A DNA stretch of 64,000 bases from Streptomyces syringium (GCF_017876625.1 NZ_JAGIOH010000001.1:4981501-5045500); one strand, 5' to 3'; positions 25,252 through 34,649 are shown, counted from the stretch's first letter. Notes: generated from the sequence alone by a model not told the origin. Numbers and translations: made by a program.

Positions 25252-25887
25252 TCAGAGCTCGGGGGCGTTCTTGGGGAAGCCCGCGATGCCGCGCCACGCC
25301 AGCGACGTGAGGAGCTGGACGGCCGTCTCGCGCGGGACCGTGCTCTCGCTGGAGAGCCAGTAGCGGGCGACGACCTGGGAGACGCCGCCGAGGCCCACGG
25401 CCAGCAGCATGGCCTCGTCCTTCGACAGGCCGGTGTCCTCGGCGATGACCTCGCTGATGGCCGTCGCGCACTCCAGGGAGACCTTGTCGACCCGCTCGCG
25501 CACGGCCGGCTCGTTGGTCAGATCGGACTCGAAGACGAGCCGGAAGGCGCCGCCCTCGTCCTCCACGTACGCGAAGTAGGCGTCCATGGTGGCCGCCACG
25601 CGCAGCTTGTTGTCCGAGGTGGAGGCGAGCGCGGTGCGTACCGCGTGCAGCAGGGACTCGCAGTGCTGGTCCAGCAGGGCCAGGTAGAGGTCCAGCTTGC
25701 CGGGGAAGTGCTGGTACAGCACCGGCTTGCTGACGCCGGCGCGCTCGGCGATGTCGTCCATCGCCGCCGCGTGGTACCCCTGCGCCACGAAGACCTCCTG
25801 GGCCGCGCCCAGGAGCTGATTGCGTCGGGCTCGGCGCGGCAGGCGCGTGCCTCGCGGGCGCGCCTCGGTCTGCTCGATGGCTGTCAC
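25252..25887 (-). CDS. TetR/AcrR family transcriptional regulator
   Basis: A 211-residue TetR-type repressor. The N-terminal helix-turn-helix (about 16-62) has ARRNQLLGAAQEVFVAQGYHAA and the recognition part ERAGVSKPVLYQHFPGKLDLY. The C-terminal ligand domain is all-helical. The ligand and target genes are unknown. GTG 25887 is chosen because GGGAGG lies just upstream; an ATG four codons earlier lacks this. Probably autoregulated like most of the family, but I found no convincing operator. Confidence 0.88.
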   Translation of the reverse strand: MTAIEQTEARPRGTRLPRRARRNQLLGAAQEVFVAQGYHAAAMDDIAERAGVSKPVLYQHFPGKLDLYLALLDQHCESLLHAVRTALASTSDNKLRVAATMDAYFAYVEDEGGAFRLVFESDLTNEPAVRERVDKVSLECATAISEVIAEDTGLSKDEAMLLAVGLGGVSQVVARYWLSSESTVPRETAVQLLTSLAWRGIAGFPKNAPEL

Positions 25888-26077
25888 GCCGCCTCCCATG
25901 ATTGTTCCGTGCACGGTGTGCACCGCGCCCGCCATCGTACTTTTGGGTAACCGGGCCGTGCGTGGTCGGAGCGGAGAATTTCACGTACCGGACGCTGTGG
26001 GAAGCCGACAAATACCCGACAATCGGTGCAGGTCACCCCAGGTGACCCCGGGTTACCTGGCGGTATGGCGGTCGCGG

Positions 26078-26296
26078 TCACCGGTAGTCGTCCTCGTCCT
26101 CCTCCACGATCCGCGCCTGCTCCAGGAGGTCCGCCTCATTGGCGGAGTCGGGGTCGGGGGGCGGCTGTGGGTCGTCCCGGCGGGGTGCGATGTCCGCGTG
26201 CTGTTCCGCGGCGTCGGCCTCCGGTGCCTCGACATCGAATTCCGTGACTTCCTCGTCGTCCTCGAACGTCGCGGGGTCGGACGGGTCGATGGTCAT
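26078..26296 (-). CDS. Small acidic protein, 72 residues
   Basis: A 72-residue, strongly acidic protein (MTIDPSDPATFEDDEEVTEF at the start, IVEEDEDDYR at the end), with a Pro/Asp-rich middle and probably disordered. ATG 26296 has AAAGAGG six bases upstream. No family recognised; its composition resembles small acidic partner or nucleic-acid-mimic proteins, but that is a guess. Divergent from the alpha/beta-hydrolase gene. Confidence 0.62.
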   Translation of the reverse strand: MTIDPSDPATFEDDEEVTEFDVEAPEADAAEQHADIAPRRDDPQPPPDPDSANEADLLEQARIVEEDEDDYR

Positions 26297-26526
26297 GCGG
26301 AGCCTCTTTCCCGGTCTGCCTGATCGAGCCTTGTCGTTCGTGGTGTCCCGTGCGATGTTCCGGGCTGCGCTGCTGCTTCTCCGTGGCCTGCCGTGCTCTT
26401 GCCGCGCTCTTGCCGTGCCCTTCAAGGGTCCCTCATGCCCTTGTGCTTATGAGCCTAGGAGAGGCGGCTTCCCGCCGCCAGGCGATCTGTGACGGCCGCC
26501 ATAGGGGGTCGGGCGTGATCGTCTCG

Positions 26527-26532
26527 TAACAT
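26527..26532 (+). promoter_or_regulatory. -10 box for hydrolase gene 26540
   Basis: TAACAT ends 7 nt before ATG 26540, with no ribosome site between. Fits a leaderless transcript; no clear -35. Confidence 0.4.
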
Positions 26533-26539
26533 TGCCCGC

Positions 26540-27526
26540 ATGTCATCGACCCAGTCGCCGGACGCCCGCGCCGTACCCGTGGTGCCACCCACGCGGTCCT
26601 CGCAGGTCAGCGAGGGCGAGGAACTGCGCACCGTGACCCTGCCCGGGGCCACGCTGGCCGTGCGCTCCCGGCCCGCCGCACGGCCGGGGCTGCCGCCCGC
26701 GCTCTACGTCCACGGACTCGGCGGTTCCGCGCAGAACTGGTCCGCCCTCATGGAGCGGCTCACGGACACCGTCGACGGCGAGGCGCTGGACCTGCCCGGC
26801 TTCGGGTACTCGCCACCGCCGGACGACGGCGACTACTCCATCACCGCGTACGCCCGCGTGGTCATCCGCCACCTCGACGCGGCCGGCCGCGGCCCGGTGC
26901 ACCTGGTCGGCAATTCGATGGGCGGCGCGATCACCACCCGGGTCGCCGCCGTCAGACCGGACCTCGTCCGCACCCTCACGCTCGTCTCGCCCGCCCTGCC
27001 CGAGCTCCGCCCGCAGCGCACGGCCGTGCCCACCGGGCTGCTCGCGGTGCCGGGCATCGTCTCGCTCTTCGCCCGGATGACCAAGGACTGGACACCCGAG
27101 CGGCGGACCCGCGAGGTGCTCGCGCTCTGTTACGGCGACCCCGCGCGGGTGTCGCCGGAGGGGTTCGCCCTGGCGGTCGCGGAGTACGAGCGCCGGCTGG
27201 AGCTGCCGTACTTCTGGGACGTCATGGCCCGCTCGGCGCGCGGCATCGTCGACGCGTACACCCTGGGCGGCCAGCACTCGCTGTGGCGCCAGGCGGAGAA
27301 GGTCCTTGCCCCTACGCTGCTCGTGTACGGAACGCGCGACCAGCTCGTCTCCTACCGCATGGCGCACCGCGCGGCCAAGGCTTTCCGCGACTCGCGGTTG
27401 CTGACGCTGCTGGACGCGGGTCACGTCGCCATGATGGAGGATCCGGACGCGGTGGCCCGTGCCTTCCGCGAACTCCTCGCGGTCCCCGCGAGCACGTCTG
27501 AACGGAGCGCCCCGCCCCGTGGGTAA
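26540..27526 (+). CDS. Alpha/beta hydrolase
   Basis: A 328-residue alpha/beta-hydrolase. The oxyanion segment is YVHGLGGSAQNW, the nucleophile elbow GNSMGG (Ser at about 125), Asp probably in YGTRDQLVS, and His in DAGHVAMME. It resembles lipases/epoxide-hydrolase-like enzymes of actinobacteria; substrate unknown. A Ser/Thr-rich N-terminal 35 residues lacks signal-peptide character. Its end overlaps the start of the DUF3152 gene by 8 nt, so the two form an operon. Confidence 0.87.
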   Translation: MSSTQSPDARAVPVVPPTRSSQVSEGEELRTVTLPGATLAVRSRPAARPGLPPALYVHGLGGSAQNWSALMERLTDTVDGEALDLPGFGYSPPPDDGDYSITAYARVVIRHLDAAGRGPVHLVGNSMGGAITTRVAAVRPDLVRTLTLVSPALPELRPQRTAVPTGLLAVPGIVSLFARMTKDWTPERRTREVLALCYGDPARVSPEGFALAVAEYERRLELPYFWDVMARSARGIVDAYTLGGQHSLWRQAEKVLAPTLLVYGTRDQLVSYRMAHRAAKAFRDSRLLTLLDAGHVAMMEDPDAVARAFRELLAVPASTSERSAPPRG

Positions 27527-28880
27527 ACACAGCGCACGCGCCCCCCAGGCCGCACAGGAGCCCGCGGCGTCGGCCGGCCCCGGTACGGGCCGCAGGCGCG
27601 CACCGGCCGGCCAGGGCCCGCCGGCCCCGCGCTCGGAGACGCCGGGCCCGGACCGGGCGCGCCACCGTGCCGCTCCCGATCAGGGTGCGGCGGGCGGCGG
27701 CGGCCCGGCGGATGAGGCCATTCGGCCGTCCGCCCGAAGCGGGCATCCCGCTCCCGCCGAGCCGGGCCTCGGATGGGGCTTCATCGGCCCGCAGCGCGGG
27801 GAGAGCACCCGGGGCGCGGGGCACGGCTATGCGCCGCCCGGGTACGGCTCCACTGTGTTCGGCGGCCATGGCCATGGATCTTCCGGGCATGATCCAGATG
27901 TGTATGAGACTTCCGGGTACGGCCCCTCCGGCCAGGCACCCGCTCCCGCCGCCGCGTACGTCCCCCCGGTGTACGTCCCTTCCGGGGACTACGGCTCCGA
28001 CGACCCCGACCGGAATTCGCTGCCCACGCCGCGGGGCACGGGTGGCGGCGGCAATCGACGGGTCGCCGCGCCGAGAACCGGCGGACCGGCGCGGACCGTG
28101 ACCGGTGTGGCCGCGGCCGTGGTGACGGCCGTGCTGGCCGTCGTCGTCGGGGGACAGGTCGAGGACACGGCGGAGGACAAGGCCCAGGCGCGGTCCGCTG
28201 ACGTCGAGCGGCACAGATCCGAGGCAGCCTCGCGCTCCGACAGCCGGCCCACGCCGAACGGCGGCGCGGCCGTCCCCCTCTCGTACGACCAGAAGATGGC
28301 GAAGAAGTACCCGCTGGACGCGAAGGCGAAGGCGTCCGGCACGTTCGAGGCCGTGGGCGGCCATGACCGGGGCCCCGGTAAGGGTGAAGTCCTGCGCTAC
28401 CGCGTTGACGTGGAGAAGGGGCTGCCGCTCGACGGGGCGCTCTTCGCCGAGGCCGTGCACCGGACTCTCAACGACGACCGCAGCTGGGGCCACGGCGGCA
28501 AGCGGACGTTCGAGCGCGTCCCCTCCAAGGACGTCGATTTCGTCATCACCCTGGCCAGCCCCGGCACGACGCACACGTGGTGTGCCAAGTCGAGCCTGGA
28601 CACCACGCAGGACAACGTCTCCTGCGACTCCGCCGCGACCGACCGCGTGATGATCAACGCCTATCGGTGGGCGCAGGGCGCACAGACGTACGGCGACCAG
28701 ATGCACGCCTACCGGGAGATGCTGATCAACCACGAGGTCGGTCACCGCCTCGGGCGCGACCACGAGTCCTGCGAGACGCAGGGCGCCCTGGCGCCGGTGA
28801 TGATGCAGCAGACCAAGTTCCTGACCACCGACGGCGTGACGTGCCGCCCCAACGCCTGGCCCTTCCCCAAGGGCGGGTGA
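27519..28880 (+). CDS. DUF3152 protein, membrane-anchored metzincin-like
   Basis: A 453-residue protein. A long Pro/Gly/Ala-rich cytoplasmic part (1-185) and one membrane helix (about 192-212, VTGVAAAVVTAVLAVVVGG) precede an extracellular DUF3152 domain. That domain contains HEVGHRLGRDH (about 404-414), which fits the zinc-protease pattern HExxHxxGxxH of metzincins, plus paired cysteines (TWCAKS, VSCDSA, ESCETQ, VTCRPN). It is therefore probably a secreted zinc peptidase, although the family is formally uncharacterised. GTG 27519 overlaps the upstream hydrolase stop. Orthologue of the mycobacterial gene beside moeB1 (Rv3207c, recalled). Confidence 0.85.
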   Translation: MGKHSARAPQAAQEPAASAGPGTGRRRAPAGQGPPAPRSETPGPDRARHRAAPDQGAAGGGGPADEAIRPSARSGHPAPAEPGLGWGFIGPQRGESTRGAGHGYAPPGYGSTVFGGHGHGSSGHDPDVYETSGYGPSGQAPAPAAAYVPPVYVPSGDYGSDDPDRNSLPTPRGTGGGGNRRVAAPRTGGPARTVTGVAAAVVTAVLAVVVGGQVEDTAEDKAQARSADVERHRSEAASRSDSRPTPNGGAAVPLSYDQKMAKKYPLDAKAKASGTFEAVGGHDRGPGKGEVLRYRVDVEKGLPLDGALFAEAVHRTLNDDRSWGHGGKRTFERVPSKDVDFVITLASPGTTHTWCAKSSLDTTQDNVSCDSAATDRVMINAYRWAQGAQTYGDQMHAYREMLINHEVGHRLGRDHESCETQGALAPVMMQQTKFLTTDGVTCRPNAWPFPKGG

Positions 28881-28910
28881 CGGACCGGGAGTGACCGGGA
28901 GCGGGCAGGT

Positions 28911-28965
28911 ATACCGTCCCGTTATTTTCTCACGTGGTGAGACATTCGGTCTCTGATGCTGAGAC
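28911..28965 (+). promoter_or_regulatory. Promoter and competing hairpins before the opp operon
   Basis: TATACC/TACCGT at 28911-28918 is a plausible -10. Directly after it, TCTCAC-GTG-GTGAGA (28928-28942) is a hairpin. GAGAC (28939-28943), GTCTC (28949-28953) and GAGAC (28961-28965) can pair in two mutually exclusive ways. The arrangement lies before a possible leader peptide and could work as an operator or attenuator. Confidence 0.4.
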
Positions 28966-29005
28966 ACCTTTGCCAGTGGCCGAAAATTCGTTCAGTGTTC
29001 TGGCC

Positions 29006-29098
29006 ATGTCGCACCACCACGCCTCCGAGATCGCCGGCTTCGAGCTGGCGCTGATCGGCGTGGCCGCGCACGCAGTCGCCGACATCCTCTGTCGCTGA
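29006..29098 (+). CDS. Possible 30-residue leader peptide
   Basis: ATG 29006 opens a 30-codon frame encoding a peptide that begins MSHHHASEIAGFELALIG and ends AVADILCR. Three successive His codons follow the second residue. It lies between the stop of the DUF3152 gene and the substrate-binding gene (148 nt before its start), after a hairpin cluster. No strong ribosome site is seen. Short peptides ending in Cys-Arg are common as leader peptides upstream of transport operons in Streptomyces. It may be a translated regulator or a small protein in its own right. Confidence 0.45.
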   Translation: MSHHHASEIAGFELALIGVAAHAVADILCR

Positions 29099-29245
29099 GA
29101 CCGCCCTTCCCCCGCGTACTTCCGCGTTGCCCTCCGGGGCCGCGCCCGCCGGGGGCGGTCCCGCGCTCCGCTGCGCTCTTCCAACCGCCTTCCGTGGGTG
29201 CTTTCCGCTCTCCTTTTCTCGCTTCCGCGAAAGGCATACCCCGTC

Positions 29246-30973
29246 ATGCGTCACATGTCCGTCATATCCCGCCGCGTGGCCGCGGCCGCCGTCAGTGTGG
29301 TCCTGATCGGAGGCGCGGCGGCCTGCGGCCCGGAGGGCAACGACGGCGCCGAGGGCGACGGCGGAGCCCAGGGCTCCGCGAAGAAGGGCGGCACCCTCAC
29401 CGTCCTCAACCGGCAGCCGCAGAAGCAGTTCGACCCCGCCCGCCTCTACACCTCCGGCGGCGGCAACATCCCCTCGCTCGTCTACCGCACCCTCACCACC
29501 CGCAACCGCGAGGACGGCGCCAAGGGCACCGAGGTCGTCCCCGACCTCGCCACGGACACCGGCACGCCGAGCGACGACGCGAAGACGTGGACGTACAAGC
29601 TCAAGGACGGGCTGAAGTACGAGGACGGCTCGCCCATCACCGCCGCCGACATCAAGTACGGCGTCGAGCGCTCCTTCGCGGCCGAACTCTCCGGCAGCGC
29701 GCCCTACTTGCGCGACTGGCTGATCGGCGGTGACACCTACCAGGGTCCGTACAAGGAGAAGAAGGGCCTCGACTCGATCGAGACGCCCGACGCGAAGACC
29801 CTCGTCTTCAAGCTGCGCAAGTCCGTGGGCGACTTCCCCTACTTCGCCACCTCCACCCAGTTCGCCCCCGTGCCCAAGGCGAAGGACACCGGCGTCAAGT
29901 ACGCCGAGCACCCCGTCTCCTCCGGCCCCTACAGGGTCGTGAAGAACGTCGGTGACGGCGAGCAGATGGTGCTGGAGCGCAACACCCACTGGTCCGAGGA
30001 GACCGACAAGGAGCGGCACGCCTACCCCGACCGGATCGAGGTCAAGTCCGGTCTGTCCTCGGCGGTCATCAACCAGCGCCTCTCCAGCGGCCAGGGCGCG
30101 GACGCCGCCGCCGTGACCACCGACACCAACCTCGGCCCCGCCGAACTCGCCCAGGTCACCGGCGACAAGAAGCTCGCCGGCCGGGTCGGCACCGGCCACT
30201 TCGGCTACACCAACTACCTGGCCTTCAACCCCGAGGTGAAGCCCTTCGACGACCCGAAGGTGCGCGAGGCCATCTCCTACGCGATCAACCGCACCAGCGT
30301 GGTGAACGCGGCGGGCGGCTCCTCGCTGGCCGAGCCGGCGACGACCTTCCTGCCGAACCAGAAGTCCTTCGGCTTCACGCCCTACGACCACTTCCCGGCG
30401 GGGAAGACCGGCAACGCGGCCAAAGCCAAGGAGCTGCTGAAGGAGGCCGGTCACGAGGACGGCCTGGAGATCACGCTGACGCATTCCACCGCCCAGGACT
30501 TCGAGACCAGCCCCGAGATCGCCACCGCCGTCCAGGCCGCGCTCAAGGAGGCAGGCATCAAGGTCAAGCTCGAGGGTCTGGAGATCAACGACTACGACGA
30601 GAAGACCCACAGCCTCGACAAGCAGCCGGGCCTCTTCCTCGCCCACTGGGGTGCCGACTGGCCCTCCGGCGGCCCCTTCCTCGCGCCGATCTTCGACGGC
30701 CGGCAGATCGTCAAGGAGGGCGCGGGCAACTACAACGCCTCCCGCCTCGACGACTCCAAGGTCAACGACGAGATCGACGCGATCAACAAGGTCACCGACC
30801 ACGGTGCCGCGGCCGAGCGCTGGGGCGCCCTCGACCGCAAGATCGGCGAGCAGGCGCTGACGGTGCCGCTCTTCCACCCGGTCTACAAGCGCCTCTACGG
30901 CAAGAGCGTCAAGAACGTCGTCATCAGCGACTGGACCGGCGTCCTCGACGTCTCGCAGGTCGCGGTCAAGTGA
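29246..30973 (+). CDS. Peptide ABC transporter substrate-binding lipoprotein
   Basis: A 575-residue family-5 extracellular solute-binding protein (OppA/DppA type) that captures oligo- or dipeptides outside the cell. Signal peptide with twin basic residues and a lipobox ending C27 (GGAAAC). Typical signatures: YTSGGGNIPSLVYRTL, KTWTYKLKDGLKYEDGSPITAAD, SYAINRTSVV. ATG 29246 is used; ATG 29255 is also possible. First gene of a four-gene operon, with the next permease overlapping by 4 nt. Peptide versus nickel or other ligands cannot be settled from sequence. Confidence 0.92.
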   Translation: MRHMSVISRRVAAAAVSVVLIGGAAACGPEGNDGAEGDGGAQGSAKKGGTLTVLNRQPQKQFDPARLYTSGGGNIPSLVYRTLTTRNREDGAKGTEVVPDLATDTGTPSDDAKTWTYKLKDGLKYEDGSPITAADIKYGVERSFAAELSGSAPYLRDWLIGGDTYQGPYKEKKGLDSIETPDAKTLVFKLRKSVGDFPYFATSTQFAPVPKAKDTGVKYAEHPVSSGPYRVVKNVGDGEQMVLERNTHWSEETDKERHAYPDRIEVKSGLSSAVINQRLSSGQGADAAAVTTDTNLGPAELAQVTGDKKLAGRVGTGHFGYTNYLAFNPEVKPFDDPKVREAISYAINRTSVVNAAGGSSLAEPATTFLPNQKSFGFTPYDHFPAGKTGNAAKAKELLKEAGHEDGLEITLTHSTAQDFETSPEIATAVQAALKEAGIKVKLEGLEINDYDEKTHSLDKQPGLFLAHWGADWPSGGPFLAPIFDGRQIVKEGAGNYNASRLDDSKVNDEIDAINKVTDHGAAAERWGALDRKIGEQALTVPLFHPVYKRLYGKSVKNVVISDWTGVLDVSQVAVK

Positions 30974-31971
30974 CGGACCTCCTCATCACCTCGGAACCGG
31001 AGGCGGGAGACGCTCCCGCCTCCGGCGCCCGGCAGGTCTGGCGGCGGCTGAGGGCGCGCAAGTCCGCGGTCGCGGCCGCCGCCGTGCTGGGCCTTCTCGT
31101 CCTCCTCGCCCTCGCCGCGCCCCTGCTGGCCGCGCTGGAGGGCCAGGACCCGAACACGTACCACGACACGCTCGTGGACTCCGCACGCGGCGGCGTGCCG
31201 CTCGGTGACTTCGGCGGCATCAGCGCCGAGCACTGGCTCGGCGTCGAACCGGGCACCGGCCGCGACATGTTCGTACGGCTCCTCTACGGCGCCCGCGTCT
31301 CGCTGCTCGTCGCCCTCGGCGCCACCGTCGTCCAGGTGCTCATCGGCCTCGCCGTGGGCCTGGCCGCCGCGCTCGGCAACCGGTTCGTCGACAGCGCGCT
31401 CAGCCACCTCACCGATGTGATGGTCGCGATGCCCCTGCTCGTCTTCGCCATCGCCCTGATGGCCGTCGTGCCGGCGGACTTCCCGCGGCCGCTGCTGCTC
31501 GTCTTCGCCATCGGCCTGCTCGCCTGGGGCCCCATGGCGCGGCTCGTGCGCGGCCAGACGCTGAGCCTGAAGAAGCTCGACTACGTCTCGGCCGCCCGGC
31601 TGACCGGCGGTTCGTCCTGGCGGGTCGCCCGGCGCGAGCTGCTGCCCGCGCTCGCCGCGCCCGTGATCACCTATGCGGCCATCCTGCTGCCGAGCAACAT
31701 CGTCATCGAGGCGAGCATGTCCTTCCTCGGCGTGGGCGTGAAACCGCCGACGCCCTCCTGGGGGCAGATGCTCTCCACGGCCACCACGTGGTTCCGCTCG
31801 GACCCCGCGTACGTGCTGCTGCCCGCGCTGCTGCTGTTCGTCACCACGCTCGCCTTCACCGTGCTCGCCGACGGCGTGCGCGTCGCGCTCGACCCGCGCG
31901 AGGCGTCCCGGCTGCGGGTCGGCAGGGGCGGACGCACCTCCCGCAAGACCCGTCCGGGAGGCCCGGCGTGA
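30970..31971 (+). CDS. ABC transporter permease, DppC/OppC type
   Basis: A 333-residue inner-membrane permease with an N-terminal helix, a periplasmic-type loop (PNTYHDTLVDSARGG) and a BPD-transp-1 domain. The EAA loop for contact with the ATPase is DYVSAARLTGGSSWRVARRE. GTG start overlaps the substrate-binding gene stop (GTGA). Order binding protein, DppC-type, DppB-type, fused ATPases is slightly unusual because B normally precedes C. Confidence 0.9.
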   Translation: MTDLLITSEPEAGDAPASGARQVWRRLRARKSAVAAAAVLGLLVLLALAAPLLAALEGQDPNTYHDTLVDSARGGVPLGDFGGISAEHWLGVEPGTGRDMFVRLLYGARVSLLVALGATVVQVLIGLAVGLAAALGNRFVDSALSHLTDVMVAMPLLVFAIALMAVVPADFPRPLLLVFAIGLLAWGPMARLVRGQTLSLKKLDYVSAARLTGGSSWRVARRELLPALAAPVITYAAILLPSNIVIEASMSFLGVGVKPPTPSWGQMLSTATTWFRSDPAYVLLPALLLFVTTLAFTVLADGVRVALDPREASRLRVGRGGRTSRKTRPGGPA

Positions 31972-32957
31972 TCACCTACTTCCTGCGCCGCGCACTGGGC
32001 GCGGTCGCCGTCGTCCTCGTGCTCTCGGCCGTCGTCTACGTGACGTTCTACGTCGCGCCCGGCGACCCCGCGCGCCTGGCGTGCGGCCCGCGCTGCAACC
32101 CCGAGCAGATCCGGCAGGTCCGCGAGCAGCTCGCGCTCGACGACCCCCTCCTGGTGCAGTACTGGCACTTCCTGCAGGGCGTCTTCGTCGGCTCGGACTA
32201 CTCCGCCGGCACCGCCGTGCTGCACTGCGACGCGCCCTGCTTCGGCCTCTCGTACCAGAACAACCAGCAGGTCACCGACCTGCTCGTCGAGCGGCTGCCC
32301 GCCACGGCCTCGCTGGCCGTCGGCGCCATGGTCGTCTGGCTCGTGGTGGGCATCGGCACCGGCCTGCTGTCCGCGCTGCGGCGCGGCGGGGTGACCGAAC
32401 GGGTCCTGACCTGGCTCACCCTCGCCGGCACCGCCACCCCGGTCTTCATCAGCGGCCTGGTGCTGTTGATGATCTTCTGCGCGTATCTGGAATGGCTGCC
32501 CTTCCCGTCCTACGTGCCGCTGACCGAGGACCCCGAGCAGTGGGCCTGGAACATGCTGCTGCCCTGGGTGGCGCTCGGCCTGCTCGAATCCGCCAAGTAC
32601 GCGCGCCTCACCCGCAGCTCCACCCTGGAGACGCTGGCCGAGGACCACATCCGCACCTTCCGCGCCTACGGGGTGCGCGAGCGGTCGCTGGTCGCGCGGC
32701 ACGCCCTGCGGGGCGCGCTGGCCCCGGTCATCGCCCTGACCGCCGCCGACTTCGGGTCGATCTTCGGCGGCGCGGTGCTGACCGAGATGATGTTCGGCCT
32801 GCCCGGCATCGGCCAGCTGCTGGTGCGCTCCACGCAGACCATCGACCTGCCGGTCGTCGTGGCCGTCGTGGTGATCACCGGTGCCGCCGTCGTGATCGCC
32901 AACATCGTGGCGGACGTGCTCTACGCCGTCGCCGACCGAAGGGTGGCCCTGCGATGA
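31968..32957 (+). CDS. ABC transporter permease, DppB/OppB type
   Basis: A 329-residue permease starting ITYFLRRALGAVAVVLVLSAVVYV, as in DppB, with GDPARLACG and the EAA-like loop AKYARLTRSSTLETLAEDHIRT. Forms the membrane pore with the preceding permease. An unusual Cys-containing loop (VLHCDAPCFGLSYQN, about residues 84-98) lies outside the membrane. GTG start overlaps the upstream stop by 4 nt, behind GGGAGG. Confidence 0.9.
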   Translation: MITYFLRRALGAVAVVLVLSAVVYVTFYVAPGDPARLACGPRCNPEQIRQVREQLALDDPLLVQYWHFLQGVFVGSDYSAGTAVLHCDAPCFGLSYQNNQQVTDLLVERLPATASLAVGAMVVWLVVGIGTGLLSALRRGGVTERVLTWLTLAGTATPVFISGLVLLMIFCAYLEWLPFPSYVPLTEDPEQWAWNMLLPWVALGLLESAKYARLTRSSTLETLAEDHIRTFRAYGVRERSLVARHALRGALAPVIALTAADFGSIFGGAVLTEMMFGLPGIGQLLVRSTQTIDLPVVVAVVVITGAAVVIANIVADVLYAVADRRVALR

Positions 32958-34600
32958 CCGCCGACCTCCAGCCCCTGGTGTCCGTGGCCGACCTGTCCAT
33001 CGTCTTCCCCACCGGGGACGGCGTCGTACGGGCCGTCGACGGTCTCTCCTTCGAGCTCGCCCCCGGCGGGGCGCTCGCCATCGTCGGCGAGTCCGGTTCG
33101 GGCAAGAGCACGGCCGCGTACGCGCTGCTCGGTCTGCACCGCGGTACGGGCGCCCAGGTCACCGGCTCGGTGCGGGTCGCCGGCCACGACGTGTCGGCCG
33201 CGGACGACGCAGAACTGCGCCGGGTGCGGGGCGGGGTGGCGGCCATGGTCTTCCAGGACCCGCTCTCCTCCCTCGACCCGTACCAGGCCATCGGCGACCA
33301 GATCGCCGAGGTCTACCGCGTCCACCGCCCGGGTGCCTCCCGGCGGGACGCCCGGGCGCGGGCGGCCGAGGTGCTGGACCGGGTCGGCATCCCGGACGCG
33401 GCCCGCCGCGCCCGCTCCCGCCCGCACGAGTTCAGCGGCGGCATGCGTCAGCGCGCCCTCATCGCCATGGCGCTCGCCTGCGAGCCCCGCCTCCTCGTCG
33501 CCGACGAGCCCACCACGGCCCTCGACGTCACCGTCCAGGCCCAGATCCTCGGCCTGCTGCGCGAGCTGCGCGAGGAGACCGGCATGGGCCTGCTCCTCGT
33601 CACCCATGACCTGGGCGTGGCGGCCGGGAGCGTCGACGACCTGTTGGTGATGAAGGACGGCCGCGCGGTCGAGCGCGGCCCGGTCCGCGCGCTGCTGGGC
33701 GCGCCGCGCGAGCCGTACACGCGTGACCTGTTGGCCGCCGTCCCGCGGATAAACGTACGGCGGACGGGCCTTTTCAAGCCGTCCGCCGACGGGCCTTCCG
33801 ACGGCTCTTCAGACGACACACCGCTGCTCGAGGCCACTGGACTGCGCCGTGAGTTCGGGCGCGGCAAGCGGGCCGTCACCGCCGTGGACGGTGTGTCGCT
33901 GACCGTGCGCGCCGGGGAGACGGTCGGTGTCGTCGGCGAGTCCGGGAGCGGGAAGACGACGCTCGGCCGGATGCTGGTGCGGCTCCTGGAGCCCACCGGC
34001 GGGGAGCTGCGCTACCGGGGCCGTGACATCGGGGCGCTGCGCGAGCGGGAGCTGCGGACCTTCCGCAGCGAGCTGCAAATGGTCTTCCAGGACCCGGTCT
34101 CCTCGCTCAACCCCCGGCGCAGCGTCGGGGAGTCGATCGCCGACCCGCTGCGGGCCGCCGGGAAGCTGGGCGACGCGGAGATCGTCGCGCGCGTGCGGGA
34201 ACTGCTGGAGCGGGTGGGGCTCGATCCCGGCGCGTACCACCGCTATCCGCACGAGTTCAGCGGTGGCCAGCGCCAGCGCGTGGGCATCGCCCGGGCGCTC
34301 GCGCCCGAGCCCCGGCTGATCGTCTGCGACGAGCCCGTCTCGGCCCTGGACGTCACCACCCAGGCGCAGGTCGTACGGCTGCTCGGCGAGCTCCAGCGCG
34401 ACCTGGGGCTGGCGCTCGTCTTCATCGCGCACGACCTCGCCGTGGTGCGGCAGGTCAGCGACCGGCTGGTCGTGATGCGCGGCGGGCGGATCGTCGAGGA
34501 GGGCCCCGCCGACTCCGTCTACGAGCAGCCCCGGCACCCCTACACCCAGGGTCTGCTGGCGGCCGTACCCCTGCTCGAACCGGCGGAAGCCGTCGCATAG
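32954..34600 (+). CDS. Fused dipeptide ABC ATPases (DppD-DppF)
   Basis: A 548-residue protein with two complete ABC ATPase domains. Domain 1 (about 1-265) has GESGSGKST (about 44), FSGGMRQ and VADEPTTALD. Domain 2 (about 290-548) has GESGSGKTT (about 327), FSGGQRQ and VCDEPVSALD. Both Walker and signature motifs are intact, so both sites should hydrolyse ATP. Each domain ends with the peptide-transporter tail motif (EPYTRDLLAAVP, HPYTQGLLAAVP). The fusion replaces two separate genes and energises the two permeases. ATG overlaps the permease stop by 4 nt (ATGA). Confidence 0.93.
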   Translation: MTADLQPLVSVADLSIVFPTGDGVVRAVDGLSFELAPGGALAIVGESGSGKSTAAYALLGLHRGTGAQVTGSVRVAGHDVSAADDAELRRVRGGVAAMVFQDPLSSLDPYQAIGDQIAEVYRVHRPGASRRDARARAAEVLDRVGIPDAARRARSRPHEFSGGMRQRALIAMALACEPRLLVADEPTTALDVTVQAQILGLLRELREETGMGLLLVTHDLGVAAGSVDDLLVMKDGRAVERGPVRALLGAPREPYTRDLLAAVPRINVRRTGLFKPSADGPSDGSSDDTPLLEATGLRREFGRGKRAVTAVDGVSLTVRAGETVGVVGESGSGKTTLGRMLVRLLEPTGGELRYRGRDIGALRERELRTFRSELQMVFQDPVSSLNPRRSVGESIADPLRAAGKLGDAEIVARVRELLERVGLDPGAYHRYPHEFSGGQRQRVGIARALAPEPRLIVCDEPVSALDVTTQAQVVRLLGELQRDLGLALVFIAHDLAVVRQVSDRLVVMRGGRIVEEGPADSVYEQPRHPYTQGLLAAVPLLEPAEAVA

Positions 34601-34649
34601 CGCGGAGTAACGCCGCATCTCCTGGAAAGTCACGTGCGTTCACCCCTTC

